Shown here: positions 42,573 to 50,833 of the stretch, one piece after another
Layout: each line of letters begins with the position of its first letter
Position numbering within the stretch: position 1 is the stretch's first letter
Assembly: GCF_900111685.1 (NCBI RefSeq)
Contig: NZ_FOHX01000020.1
Location: forward strand, 62,001 to 126,000
Origin: Nonomuraea wenchangensis
GTDB lineage: Bacteria; Actinomycetota; Actinomycetes; Streptosporangiales; Streptosporangiaceae
Length of the DNA: 64,000 nucleotides
Direction: 5' to 3'
The notes under the pieces: generated by a model
Databases searched by the model: none
Told to the model about the DNA's origin: nothing
The model's input: the letters and a program-made list of their open reading frames with translations, nothing else
Translations under genes and position numbers: made by a program

Positions 42573-42648
42573 GGGCCCATCGTGCCCGGGGCCGCGACGT
42601 GCAGTCTTGTAGGTTCCGGACACCGGCCGCCCAGCCGCCCGGCACGGC

Positions 42649-42843
42649 TCAGCCGCCGAGTGCCTTGAGGAGCGGCAGCGGGTTGATGTAGTCGCGGTAG
42701 GAGACCACCTGCCCGTCGCGCACGCGGATCACCGCCACGGGCCGCTGCTCGAAGGGCGCGCCGGTGGCGGTGACCGTGCCGCGCGCGGTGTACTCGACGA
42801 TCACCACCTCCGCCGCACCCGGGCCGAACAGCGCCGCGACAGT
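42649..42843 (-). pseudogene. SnoaL/NTF2-like gene, 5'-truncated remnant
   Basis: The minus strand encodes about 64 residues ending in a stop at 42649, including VVIVEYTARGTVTATG, VAVIRVRDGQVVSYRDYIN and PLPLLKALGG. This is the C-terminal half of a SnoaL-like (NTF2-fold) protein. No start codon or N-terminal half exists, because the sequence runs head-on into a TetR remnant on the other strand. Confidence 0.7.
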
Positions 42844-43148
42844 GAGGAGCGCATCCTCGCCGCGGCCCGCGAGATCTTCGTCGAGCGCGGCTACGAGCGC
42901 ACCACCATCCGCGCGGTGGCCGCCGCCGCAGGGGTCAACGCCGGGCGGGGGCCCGCCGATGGCTGGAGGACATCGAGGAGGCCGTTCCCGCCGCCGACGC
43001 CGACCTGCGCGCCGGGCTGATCGGCGCGATCATGACGGGCGTGGTCGTGGACCGCTACCTGCTCAAGCTCGGCGCGGTGGCCGACGCGCCCGCGGAGGAC
43101 ATCCTGGCCCTCCTGCGCCCCTGCTTCGAGAGCCTGACGAGAGACTAG
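42841..43148 (+). pseudogene. TetR-family regulator remnant with internal deletion and frameshift
   Basis: Frame 1 reads SEERILAAAREIFVERGYERT and then TIRAVAAAAGVN, a TetR helix-turn-helix that lacks its YHHF-type end. After about 42957 the reading frame shifts and continues as RWLEDIEEAVPAADADLRAGL to LRPCFESLTRD and TAG at 43148, a typical TetR C-terminus. About 80 central codons are missing and no start codon is present. With the SnoaL remnant this marks a deletion scar between two formerly divergent genes. Confidence 0.72.
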
Positions 43149-43178
43149 GACGAAGGACCAGGACGAGGGGCTGGGCGG

Positions 43179-43598
43179 ATGAACGAGGAGGAGGCGCGGC
43201 GCCGGTTCGCCGCGGCGCGGGTGGCGCGGCTGGCCACGGTGCGCGGCGACGGCACGCCGCGCCTGGTGCCCGTCGTGTTCGCCGTGATCGGAGGGCGCGT
43301 GGTGAACGCGGTGGACCACAAGCCGAAGACGACCACCGACCTGCGCCGGCTGGCCGACATCCGCGCCGATCCGCGCGTCACCCTGCTGGCCGACCACTAC
43401 GACGAGGACTGGTCGCTGCTGTGGTGGGTCCGCGCCGACGGCCTGGCCAGAGTCGCCGCGGCCGGCACGGAGCGCGAGGAGGCGCTGGACGCGCTGACGG
43501 CGAAATACCCGCAGTACCGCGAGCGCCGCCCCGCCGGACCCGCCGTCGTGGTGGAGGTGACCCGCTGGCGCGGCTGGGCGGCTACTCCGCCACCGTGA
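43179..43598 (+). CDS. PPOX-class F420-dependent oxidoreductase (TIGR03668-like)
   Basis: A 139-residue split-barrel protein: RRRFAAARVARLATVRGDGTPRLVPVVFAV, VDHKPKTTTDLRRLADI, and a C-terminal VVVEVTRWRGWAA. This is the pattern of actinobacterial F420H2-dependent reductases of the FDOR-B group. The substrate is unknown. The 3' end overlaps the convergent ThuA-like gene by 17 nt. Confidence 0.85.
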   Translation: MNEEEARRRFAAARVARLATVRGDGTPRLVPVVFAVIGGRVVNAVDHKPKTTTDLRRLADIRADPRVTLLADHYDEDWSLLWWVRADGLARVAAAGTEREEALDALTAKYPQYRERRPAGPAVVVEVTRWRGWAATPPP

Positions 43599-44256
43599 CC
43601 GGCTGTTTGAGCAGCCAGAGCGCGGCCCGCTTGAGCATCGTCCTGTGCACCTCGTTGTCGTAGGAGCGGGTGTCGTGGCCGAGTGCGTCGTAGAAGACCC
43701 GGCCGCGCCGCACCGGCCGCGCCCACACCAGCGGCTGGCCGTTCGCCGAGGCCAGCGGCTCGACGTCGGGCAGGAGGTCGAGGTCGCTGTAGACCTCGTC
43801 CACCACGTCGAAGTCGCGCAGGCCCGCCACCACCGGATGCGAGCCGTGGACGCGCACGCTCGTCCAGCCGAGCGCCGGATGGTGCGACTTGGGCCAGACC
43901 CAGCGTCCGCCGAGCACGCGCGGCCAGCCCTGCCAGTCGTCGAAGCAGATGGACGCCGCGTGCATGCACAGCAGTCCGCCGCCCCGGTCGAGATGGTCGA
44001 GGATCGCGGTGCGGGCCTCGCCCGGCAGCTCGAAGCGCCACTGGGGGCGTAGGTCGGCGAAGCGGTCCTGGCCCATCCCCCAGCGCAGCGCGTTGACGGT
44101 GATGAGCTGGACCTCCGGCGGCTCGCTGAGCGCGCCCGCGATGTCCTCGGTGATCTCGGAGTCGACCCCCACCTCGGTCAGCAGCTCCGCCAGGGCGGCC
44201 GACGTGGCGGCGAAGTCGTGGAACAGGCCTCCCGACAAAATCAGATTTCTTGCCAC
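43582..44256 (-). CDS. ThuA-like domain protein
   Basis: A 224-residue class-I glutamine amidotransferase-like fold protein of the ThuA family (trehalose-utilisation related, exact role unknown): ILSGGLFHDF, GGGLLCMHAA, GSHPVVAGL, and RVFYDALGHDTRSYDNEVHRTML. GTG 44256 start. No sugar genes are adjacent. Confidence 0.82.
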   Translation of the reverse strand: MARNLILSGGLFHDFAATSAALAELLTEVGVDSEITEDIAGALSEPPEVQLITVNALRWGMGQDRFADLRPQWRFELPGEARTAILDHLDRGGGLLCMHAASICFDDWQGWPRVLGGRWVWPKSHHPALGWTSVRVHGSHPVVAGLRDFDVVDEVYSDLDLLPDVEPLASANGQPLVWARPVRRGRVFYDALGHDTRSYDNEVHRTMLKRAALWLLKQPVTVAE

Positions 44257-44361
44257 TCGCCCAGCTCATCACGGTTGTGGCGGCATTACCATCCCGGGAC
44301 GTCACCGCCGGCGACGGCCGAACCGGCGGCCCCGGCGTTCCACCTGCCGGGAGGAGACGGC

Positions 44362-45258
44362 ATGATGCCTGGCGTGGAGACCCGAACGGACGCCGAGTTG
44401 GACTTCGAACAGCACCGGCCGATGCTGCTCGGGCTGGCCTACCGCCTGCTCGGCAGCATGTGGGACGCCGAGGACGTGGTGCAGGAGGCCTGGCTGCGCT
44501 GGCAGGGCACCGACCGGGACCAGGTCAGGGAGCCGCGGGCGTTCCTGGTGACGGTGGTGTCGCGGCTGGCGCTGGACCAGCTCCGCTCGGCGCGGGTGAA
44601 ACGGGAGGCGTACACCGGGCCGTGGCTGCCCGAGCCAGTCGCGACGGGCGAGGCCGGGCCCATGGACACCGCCGAGCTGCGCGACACCGTCTCCTACGCG
44701 ACCCTGCACCTGATGGAGCGGCTGTCGCCGCCGGAGCGGGCGGTGTTCGTGCTGCGGGAGGCGTTCGAGCTGCCCTACGACCAGATCTCCGAGATCGTCG
44801 ACGTCTCGGTGGCCAACGCCCGCCAGCTCCACCGCCGGGCCTCGGTGCGGCTGGCCGACGGCCGCGACCGGTTCACGCCCTCGGCGGAGGATCACACGCG
44901 GCTGCTGCGCAGGTTCGTGGCGGCGGCGTCCGGCGGCGACCTCGACGCGCTGAAGGACCTGTTCCACGAGGACGTCGTGGCCTGGAACGACGGCGGCGGC
45001 AAGGTGCGCGCCGCACTGCGCCCGATCCTCGGCCGGCACAAGGTGGTGGCCTTCCTGGGCGGCCTGCTCAGCCGCTACGACTACAGCGGCGCCCGCATGC
45101 TGGACGTCAACGGCCAGGCGGCTGTCTGGACGCGGTTCGGCGAGAGCGACCAGCTCACCATGATCGAGATCAGGGACGGCCGGATCCACGGCATCTACAG
45201 CGTCCTCAACCCGGACAAACTCGCCCGGGTCCGCCCGGGCGATCAAAACGCCCTATAG
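44362..45258 (+). CDS. ECF41-type RNA polymerase sigma factor with SnoaL-like C-terminal domain
   Basis: A 298-residue ECF sigma. Regions 2 and 4 (GLAYRLLGSMWDAEDVVQEAWLRW; FVLREAFELPYDQISEIVDVS) are followed by a NTF2-fold extension. ECF41 hallmarks WLPEP, DGGGK and NPDKL are all present. In characterised ECF41 factors the extension acts as a built-in activity switch replacing an anti-sigma. AGGAG lies 6 nt before the ATG. The usual ECF41 neighbours are absent. An SDR gene follows by 7 nt. Confidence 0.92.
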   Translation: MMPGVETRTDAELDFEQHRPMLLGLAYRLLGSMWDAEDVVQEAWLRWQGTDRDQVREPRAFLVTVVSRLALDQLRSARVKREAYTGPWLPEPVATGEAGPMDTAELRDTVSYATLHLMERLSPPERAVFVLREAFELPYDQISEIVDVSVANARQLHRRASVRLADGRDRFTPSAEDHTRLLRRFVAAASGGDLDALKDLFHEDVVAWNDGGGKVRAALRPILGRHKVVAFLGGLLSRYDYSGARMLDVNGQAAVWTRFGESDQLTMIEIRDGRIHGIYSVLNPDKLARVRPGDQNAL

Positions 45259-45265
45259 TCAGCCC

Positions 45266-46027
45266 ATGGATCTCGGCATCTCGGGCAAGGTCGCCCTGGT
45301 CACCGGAGGCAGCGCGGGCATCGGACTCGCCACGGCCAAGAGCCTCGCGCGCGAGGGCTGCGACGTCTGCGTCGTCGGCCGCACCCCCGAACGTCTCGCG
45401 GACGCGGTGGTGGAACTCCAGGAGTTCGGCAAGGTCGTGCACGCCGTGCTGGCCGACGTGGAGGACCCGTCGGCCGCCCGGCGCGTCGTGGAGGAGACCC
45501 GCGACGTGCTCGGCCCGGTGGACATCCTGGTCGCCAACGCGGGCGGCCCGCCGCCCGGCCGCTTCACCGACGCGAGCCTCGCCGACTGGGACGTCGCCGT
45601 CCAGCGCAACCTGCTCGGCACCGTACGCCTGATCCACGCCGTGCTGCCGGAGATGCGCTCGCGCGGCTGGGGCCGGATCGTGACGATCACCAGCCGGTCG
45701 GTGCGCGAGGCGCTGGACGGCCTCGCCCTGTCCAACGCCACCCGCTCGGCCGTGGCCGGGGTGGTGCGCACGCTCGCCCGCGAGGTCGCCGGCGACGGCG
45801 TGCTGGTCAACAACGTGCTTCCGGGCCCCATCGACACCGACCGGCTGCGCGAGACGTCGGGCGGCGAGGAGAACCTCGCCGAACGCGGCAGGTCGGTGCC
45901 GGTGGGCCGGATCGGGCGGCCCGAGGAGGTGGGGGACGTCGTGGCGTTCCTGGCCAGCGAGCGGGCGTCGTTCGTGAACGGCGTGTCGCTGCTGGTAGAC
46001 GGCGGCGAGAGCCGCGTCATCGCCTGA
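45266..46027 (+). CDS. SDR family protein with altered active site
   Basis: A 253-residue SDR with TGGSAGIG for nucleotide binding and the closing VDGGESRVI. The usual YxxxK reads SNATR within GLALSNATRSAVAGV, so Tyr and Lys are replaced by Ser and Arg. This is a recurrent divergent SDR subgroup, and its chemistry is uncertain. TATAGT (45254-45259) ends 6 nt before the ATG, so it has its own leaderless promoter inside the end of the sigma gene. Confidence 0.85.
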   Translation: MDLGISGKVALVTGGSAGIGLATAKSLAREGCDVCVVGRTPERLADAVVELQEFGKVVHAVLADVEDPSAARRVVEETRDVLGPVDILVANAGGPPPGRFTDASLADWDVAVQRNLLGTVRLIHAVLPEMRSRGWGRIVTITSRSVREALDGLALSNATRSAVAGVVRTLAREVAGDGVLVNNVLPGPIDTDRLRETSGGEENLAERGRSVPVGRIGRPEEVGDVVAFLASERASFVNGVSLLVDGGESRVIA

Positions 46028-46052
46028 GCCCGGATCAGCGCCCGAGCCCGGG

Positions 46053-46625
46053 TCAGCGCCTGAGCAGCGTGCGCACGATCGAAGCGGCCCAGGTGGCGTC
46101 GTCGTCCGGCGGATCGACGTAGTAGGACAGGTTGGCCCGGTGGAAGCAGGCGCCCATGAGCATGGACGCCGCCGCGCCCGCGTCGATCTTCCGGTCGATC
46201 CGGTCGCGGTCCTGCTCGCCGGCGATCACGTCGGCGAGCGCCAGGATCGGCAGGTGCGGGCCCGACCCGCTCCTGGCGAGCATGGTACGGAACCCCTCCG
46301 TGAGCGAGGGGTCGGCCAGCACGCCCGCGGCGATGCCCGCCGCCCGCGTGTAGAACTCCAGCGCGGCCAGCGTGAACGCGGTGAGATGGTCGGCCACGTC
46401 GCCGGTGCCGGCCGCGAGCCGCAGCCGGGTGAGCGCGGGGCCGAGCGCGGGCAGCCGCTCCAGCAGCACCGCGAGCAGCAGCGACTCCTTTCCGGGGAAG
46501 TGCTTGTAGAGCAGCGCCTCGGAGCAGCCGGCCGCCGCCGCGATGCGCTTGGTGGTCGCGCCCACGATGCCGAACTCGCGGACGACCTGCTCGGCGGCGT
46601 CGACGATGCGCTCGCGGGTGCCCAT
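46053..46625 (-). CDS. TetR-family regulator
   Basis: A 190-residue TetR regulator: RERIVDAAEQVVREFGIVGATTKRIAAAAGCSEALLYKHFPGKESLL. TATGAT ends 6 nt before the ATG, consistent with a leaderless mRNA. It converges on the SDR at 45266 and is divergent from the redox two-component genes (108 bp), either of which may be a target. Confidence 0.87.
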   Translation of the reverse strand: MGTRERIVDAAEQVVREFGIVGATTKRIAAAAGCSEALLYKHFPGKESLLLAVLLERLPALGPALTRLRLAAGTGDVADHLTAFTLAALEFYTRAAGIAAGVLADPSLTEGFRTMLARSGSGPHLPILALADVIAGEQDRDRIDRKIDAGAAASMLMGACFHRANLSYYVDPPDDDATWAASIVRTLLRR

Positions 46626-46733
46626 CCGCCCATCATAGGAGCGCTGACCTGAGCGGGTTCCCGCCTGGTCGCCCGCGCATGACATGCTTCCCATAGGGGC
46701 CGTTTCAGGGACCAAAGGGGAGAGGCAAAACGC

Positions 46734-48383
46734 ATGGACAAGCCGGTCATCGTGACGGTGGACGACGACCCGGGCGTCTCGCGGGCAGTGGCGCGCGACC
46801 TGCGGCGCCGCTACGGCCAGGAATACCGCATCGTCCGTGCCGAGACCGCCCTCGACGGCATCGAGGCCGTCAAGGAGATGCGGCTGCGCGGCGACGACGT
46901 GGCGGCCATCCTGGCCGACTACCGCATGCCGCAGATGAACGGGGTGCAGTTCCTCGAAGCCGCCATGGACATGTACCCGTACGCGCGGCGCGTGCTGCTG
47001 ACCGCCTACGCCGACACCGAGGCGGCCATCCAGGCCATCAACGTCGTGGACCTCGACCACTACCTGCTCAAGCCGTGGGACCCGCCGGAGGAGAAGTTCT
47101 ACCCGGTCATCGACGGGCAGCTCGACGCGTGGCTGCGCACCGACCGGATCGAACGCTCCGAGCTGCGGGTCGTGGGCGACCGGTGGTCGGCGCAGTCCTA
47201 CCAGGTGCGCGACTTCCTGGCCCGCAACCACGTGCCCTACCAGTGGATGCTCTCCGAGGACCCGGAGGGCGCGCAGCTCGTGAAGGCGGCCGGCGAGGGC
47301 TGCCACCTGCCGCTGGTGGTCACCACCGACGGCACCACGCTGGAGTCGCCCGACCAGGCCACGCTGGCCACGGCCGTCGGCCTGTCCACCACCCCGGCCA
47401 CCGACTTCTACGACCTGATCGTGGTCGGCGGCGGCCCGGCCGGGCTGGGCGCGGCCGTCTACGGCGCCTCGGAAGGGCTCAACACCGTGCTCGTCGAGTC
47501 GCACTCCTCGGGCGGCCAGGCGGGCCAGAGCTCCCGGATCGAGAACTACCTGGGCTTCCCCGACGGCGTCTCCGGCCAGCAGCTCGCCGACCGGGCGCGG
47601 CGGCAGGCGCTGAAGTTCGGGGCCGAGCTGCTGACCGCGCGCAAGGTGACCCTGCTGGAGCCGCGCGGCCAGGCCCGGGTGGTCGGCTTCAAGGACGGCG
47701 GCGAGATCGCCGCGCACGCGGTCATCCTGGCCACCGGCGTCACCTACCGGCGGCTGGACGCGCCGGGCCTGGACGAGTTCGTCGGCCGGGGCGTCTTCTA
47801 CGGCGCCGCGCTCACCGAGGCGCCCGCCTGCTCCGACGCCGAGGTCCACATCGTGGGCGCGGCCAACTCGGCCGGGCAGGCCGCCGTCTACCTGGCGGGA
47901 TTCGCGAGCAAGGTTCACTTGTTGGTGAGGGGTGATGGTTTGGAGAAGTCCATGTCCCACTACCTCATCGAGCAGATCGCCGCGATCCCCAACATCGAGG
48001 TGCACCTGGAGACGGAGGTCGCCGGAGGCGGCGGCACCGGTCACCTGGAGCGGCTGACGCTGTCCACCAGGGGCGAGGAGCGCACGGTCGACGCCCAGTG
48101 GCTGTTCGTCTTCATCGGCGCGGAGCCGTTCACCTCGTGGCTGGGCGAGACTGTCGAGCGCGACCCGCGCGGGTTCGTACTGACCGGGCCCGACCTGGTC
48201 CAGGGCGGCCGGCGGCCGCGCAACTGGCCGCTGCGGCGCGAGCCTTACTACCTGGAGACCAACGTGCCCGGGGTGTTCGCCGCGGGCGACGTACGGGCCG
48301 AGTCGATCAAGAGAGTGGCCTCCGCCGTCGGGGAGGGCGCGATGGCCGTCGCGCTCGTGCACCGCTACCTGGAGAAGCAATGA
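46734..48383 (+). CDS. Receiver domain fused to glutaredoxin-like and thioredoxin-reductase-like domains
   Basis: A 549-residue three-part protein. Residues 1-125 form a response-regulator receiver (VTVDDDPGVS, phospho-Asp62 in ILADYRMPQMNG, LLTAYAD, YLLKPW). Residues about 140-215 look like a glutaredoxin fold without a CxxC (RDFLARNHVPYQW, LPLVVTTDGTTLESP). Residues about 223-549 are a TrxR-like FAD/NADPH module (VVGGGPAGLGAAVYGASEG, VGAANSAGQAAVYLAGF, GVFAAGDVR). The redox CxxC is missing, and only one Cys (EAPACSD) remains. It is coupled to a histidine kinase (ATGA), so phosphorylation may control a flavoenzyme. Confidence 0.9.
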   Translation: MDKPVIVTVDDDPGVSRAVARDLRRRYGQEYRIVRAETALDGIEAVKEMRLRGDDVAAILADYRMPQMNGVQFLEAAMDMYPYARRVLLTAYADTEAAIQAINVVDLDHYLLKPWDPPEEKFYPVIDGQLDAWLRTDRIERSELRVVGDRWSAQSYQVRDFLARNHVPYQWMLSEDPEGAQLVKAAGEGCHLPLVVTTDGTTLESPDQATLATAVGLSTTPATDFYDLIVVGGGPAGLGAAVYGASEGLNTVLVESHSSGGQAGQSSRIENYLGFPDGVSGQQLADRARRQALKFGAELLTARKVTLLEPRGQARVVGFKDGGEIAAHAVILATGVTYRRLDAPGLDEFVGRGVFYGAALTEAPACSDAEVHIVGAANSAGQAAVYLAGFASKVHLLVRGDGLEKSMSHYLIEQIAAIPNIEVHLETEVAGGGGTGHLERLTLSTRGEERTVDAQWLFVFIGAEPFTSWLGETVERDPRGFVLTGPDLVQGGRRPRNWPLRREPYYLETNVPGVFAAGDVRAESIKRVASAVGEGAMAVALVHRYLEKQ

Positions 48384-49819
48384 CCGAGACAGACGCCCGC
48401 GTCGACATCGACGAGCTGCGCAAACTCTTCCTGTTCGAGCGGCTGAACGACGCCCAGCTCGCCAAGCTCGCCGACAGCGGCCGGATGGCGACGTTCGCGG
48501 CGGACGAGGACATCGTCCGGCAGGGCGATCCGGCCGACTGTTTCGCCGTGCTGATCGAGGGCGAGATCCAGATGATCAGCGAGACGGTCAGCGCCGGCAC
48601 CGTCGCCATGCCGCGCGTCTCCCAGCCCGGCGTGTACGGCGGCGCCACCAGCGCCTACCTCGGCGACCGCGCCCCCCAGACCTACCAGCACACGCTGCGC
48701 GCCACCGCGCCGTCGCGGATGTTCATCCTGCCCGCCAGGAAGTTCGCCTACATCGTGGCCGAATGGTTCCCGATGGCGATGCACCTGCTCGACGGCATGC
48801 TGTCGGGCGGGCGCATGCAGCGCGAGATCATCGACCGGCGGCAGCGGCTGACCGCACTCGGCACCATCACCGCGGGCCTCACCCACGAGCTGAACAATCC
48901 GGCCGCGGCGGCCGTACGCGCCGTCGGCGAGCTGCGCCAGCTCATCAAGAACTCCCGGCTGCAGCTCGCCCAGCTCGCCGAGGACGGCATCCCGCCGGAG
49001 AAGCTGCGGACGCTCATCGAGGCGCAGGAGGCGTGCACGAGCAAGCTGGGCAGGCAGCCGCAGCGTTCGCCGCTGGAGATCTCCGACGCCGAGGACGAGC
49101 TCGGCGAGGCGCTGGAGGAGCTGGGCGTGGAGGACGCCTGGGACCTCGCCCCCGCGCTGGTCCAGGCCGAGTTCTCGCCCGAGGACCTGGAGAAGATCCG
49201 CGGCAAGGTGGGCGAGGAGCACGCCCCGGCGGCGGTGCGCTGGCTGGCCGAGGCCGTCGAGATCTCGCAGATGCTGAGCGAGGTGGGCGAGGCGACCGAG
49301 CGCATCACCACGCTGATCCGCTCGGCGAAGCAGTACTCCCAGATGGACCGGGCGCCGTTCCAGAACGTGGACGTGCACGAGCTGCTGGACAGCACGCTCG
49401 CCATCTTCCGCGGCAAGATCCCGCCCGGCATCACGGTGGTCACCGACTACGACCGTACGCTGCCGCCCATCCCCTGCTACGCGGGCGAGCTCAACCAGGT
49501 GTGGACGAACCTCATCCACAACGCACTCGACGCCATGGAGGACGTCGGCACGCTGACCGTCCGCACGGCGTACGACGAGGACGAGGCGATCGTCGAGATC
49601 GGCGACACCGGCCACGGGGTGCCCGAGGCGATCCTGGACCGCATCTTCGAGCCGTTCTTCACGACCAAGAGCGTGGGCGAGGGCACGGGGCTCGGCCTGG
49701 ACATCTCCTACCGCATCGTGGCCGGCCGGCACGGCGGCGAGATCAAGGTGCGCTCGGTGCCCGGCGAGACGTGGTTCGAGGTGCGCCTGCCGCTGCGGGA
49801 GCCGGTGCCGGCGGCCTGA
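48380..49819 (+). CDS. Histidine kinase with N-terminal cyclic-nucleotide-binding-like domain
   Basis: A 479-residue soluble kinase. Residues about 13-135 are a cNMP-binding/CRP-like sensor (LFLFERLNDAQLAKLADSG, DEDIVRQGDPADCFAVLIEGEI). The phospho-acceptor is His169 in GLTHELNNPA, and the ATPase domain has NLIHNALDAM, DTGHGVPE and GEGTGLGLDISYRIV. No membrane segment is seen. The start overlaps the receiver-flavoprotein gene, which is the probable phosphotransfer partner. Confidence 0.92.
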   Translation: MTETDARVDIDELRKLFLFERLNDAQLAKLADSGRMATFAADEDIVRQGDPADCFAVLIEGEIQMISETVSAGTVAMPRVSQPGVYGGATSAYLGDRAPQTYQHTLRATAPSRMFILPARKFAYIVAEWFPMAMHLLDGMLSGGRMQREIIDRRQRLTALGTITAGLTHELNNPAAAAVRAVGELRQLIKNSRLQLAQLAEDGIPPEKLRTLIEAQEACTSKLGRQPQRSPLEISDAEDELGEALEELGVEDAWDLAPALVQAEFSPEDLEKIRGKVGEEHAPAAVRWLAEAVEISQMLSEVGEATERITTLIRSAKQYSQMDRAPFQNVDVHELLDSTLAIFRGKIPPGITVVTDYDRTLPPIPCYAGELNQVWTNLIHNALDAMEDVGTLTVRTAYDEDEAIVEIGDTGHGVPEAILDRIFEPFFTTKSVGEGTGLGLDISYRIVAGRHGGEIKVRSVPGETWFEVRLPLREPVPAA

Positions 49820-49891
49820 ACTGCCGCGCCGGCGATGAGTTTCGGGGCCCGCGCCGGTCTTCTCTCTTGAATACCTGGAAGGGAGAACGGC

Positions 49892-50491
49892 ATGAAGATC
49901 ACTCTGGCGACGTTCCTGACGATGGACGGGGTCATGCAGGGGCCGGGCGGCCCCGAGGAGGACACCAGCGGCGGCTTCGAGCACGGCGGCTGGCAGTTCC
50001 CGTACGCCGACGAGGAGATCGGGGCACACATCACCCGCTGGTTCGGCGAGGCGGACGCGTTCCTGCTGGGCCGGCGGACGTACGACATCTTCGCGAGCTA
50101 CTGGCCGGACGTCACCGACCCTGACGACCCGATCGCCGGGCCGCTCAACGCGCTGCCGAAGTACGTCGTCTCGACCACGATGGAGAGCGCGGCCTGGCAC
50201 AACACGACGATCGTGCGCTCGCTGGACGACATCGCCGCGCTGCGCGCCCGCCCTGGCCGTGAGCTGCAGATCCACGGCAGCGGCGTGCTCGCCCAGGCGC
50301 TGCTGGACCGAGGGCTGATCGACGAGCTGCGGCTTTACACGTTCCCGGTCGTGCTGGGCGCCGGGAAGCGGCTGTTCGAGCCGGGCCGGGTGCCGACGGC
50401 GCTGCGGCTGGTCGAGTCGGTGACGGGCGGCAGCGGTTGCGTGCTCAACGTCTACAGGCCGGCGGGCAAGCCGGGTTACGGCTCGTTCTGA
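49892..50491 (+). CDS. Dihydrofolate reductase-fold (RibD C-terminal) protein
   Basis: A 199-residue RibD-C/DHFR-like protein: LATFLTMDGVMQGPGG, FLLGRRTYDIFASYWP, IHGSGVLAQALLDRGLIDELRLYTFPVVLGAGKRLF. Members are NADPH-dependent reductases of unknown substrate. GGGAGAA precedes the ATG. Confidence 0.87.
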   Translation: MKITLATFLTMDGVMQGPGGPEEDTSGGFEHGGWQFPYADEEIGAHITRWFGEADAFLLGRRTYDIFASYWPDVTDPDDPIAGPLNALPKYVVSTTMESAAWHNTTIVRSLDDIAALRARPGRELQIHGSGVLAQALLDRGLIDELRLYTFPVVLGAGKRLFEPGRVPTALRLVESVTGGSGCVLNVYRPAGKPGYGSF

Positions 50492-50763
50492 GCGGTCACG
50501 CTCACCGGCATGTTCGACGGCTCGCCACCGAACATGATCACGATGTCGCGGCCGTTGGCGTAGCTCACCACCGGCCGTCGCAGCGCCTCACCCGCCTGGC
50601 GGGCGACCGCCTGCCACAGGTCGACCATCTCCGGGCTGTCGGCGGTGATCCTGAACCGGCCGCTCGCCCGCAGGTGCTCGGTCACCAGCGGGACGAAGCC
50701 CGCCTCGGCGCGGACGCGCTCGTCCGGGGTCAGCGGGGTGCGGCGTGGGGCTGGGTGGGTCAT
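50476..50763 (-). CDS. Hypothetical protein, 95 aa
   Basis: Not recognised. It is hydrophilic, with a Pro/Arg-rich start and a middle region DSPEMVDLWQAVARQAGEALRRPV that looks helical. It converges on the RibD-like gene with a 16-nt overlap and lies 70 bp downstream of the methyltransferase gene on the same strand. Confidence 0.6.
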   Translation of the reverse strand: MTHPAPRRTPLTPDERVRAEAGFVPLVTEHLRASGRFRITADSPEMVDLWQAVARQAGEALRRPVVSYANGRDIVIMFGGEPSNMPVSVTAQNEP

Positions 50764-50833
50764 CGTCGATCTCCTCGTTCCGGCCGTCGGGTCCAGCTTG
50801 CCACGCCCCCGGGCCCGGCGCGTCTTCACCTGG

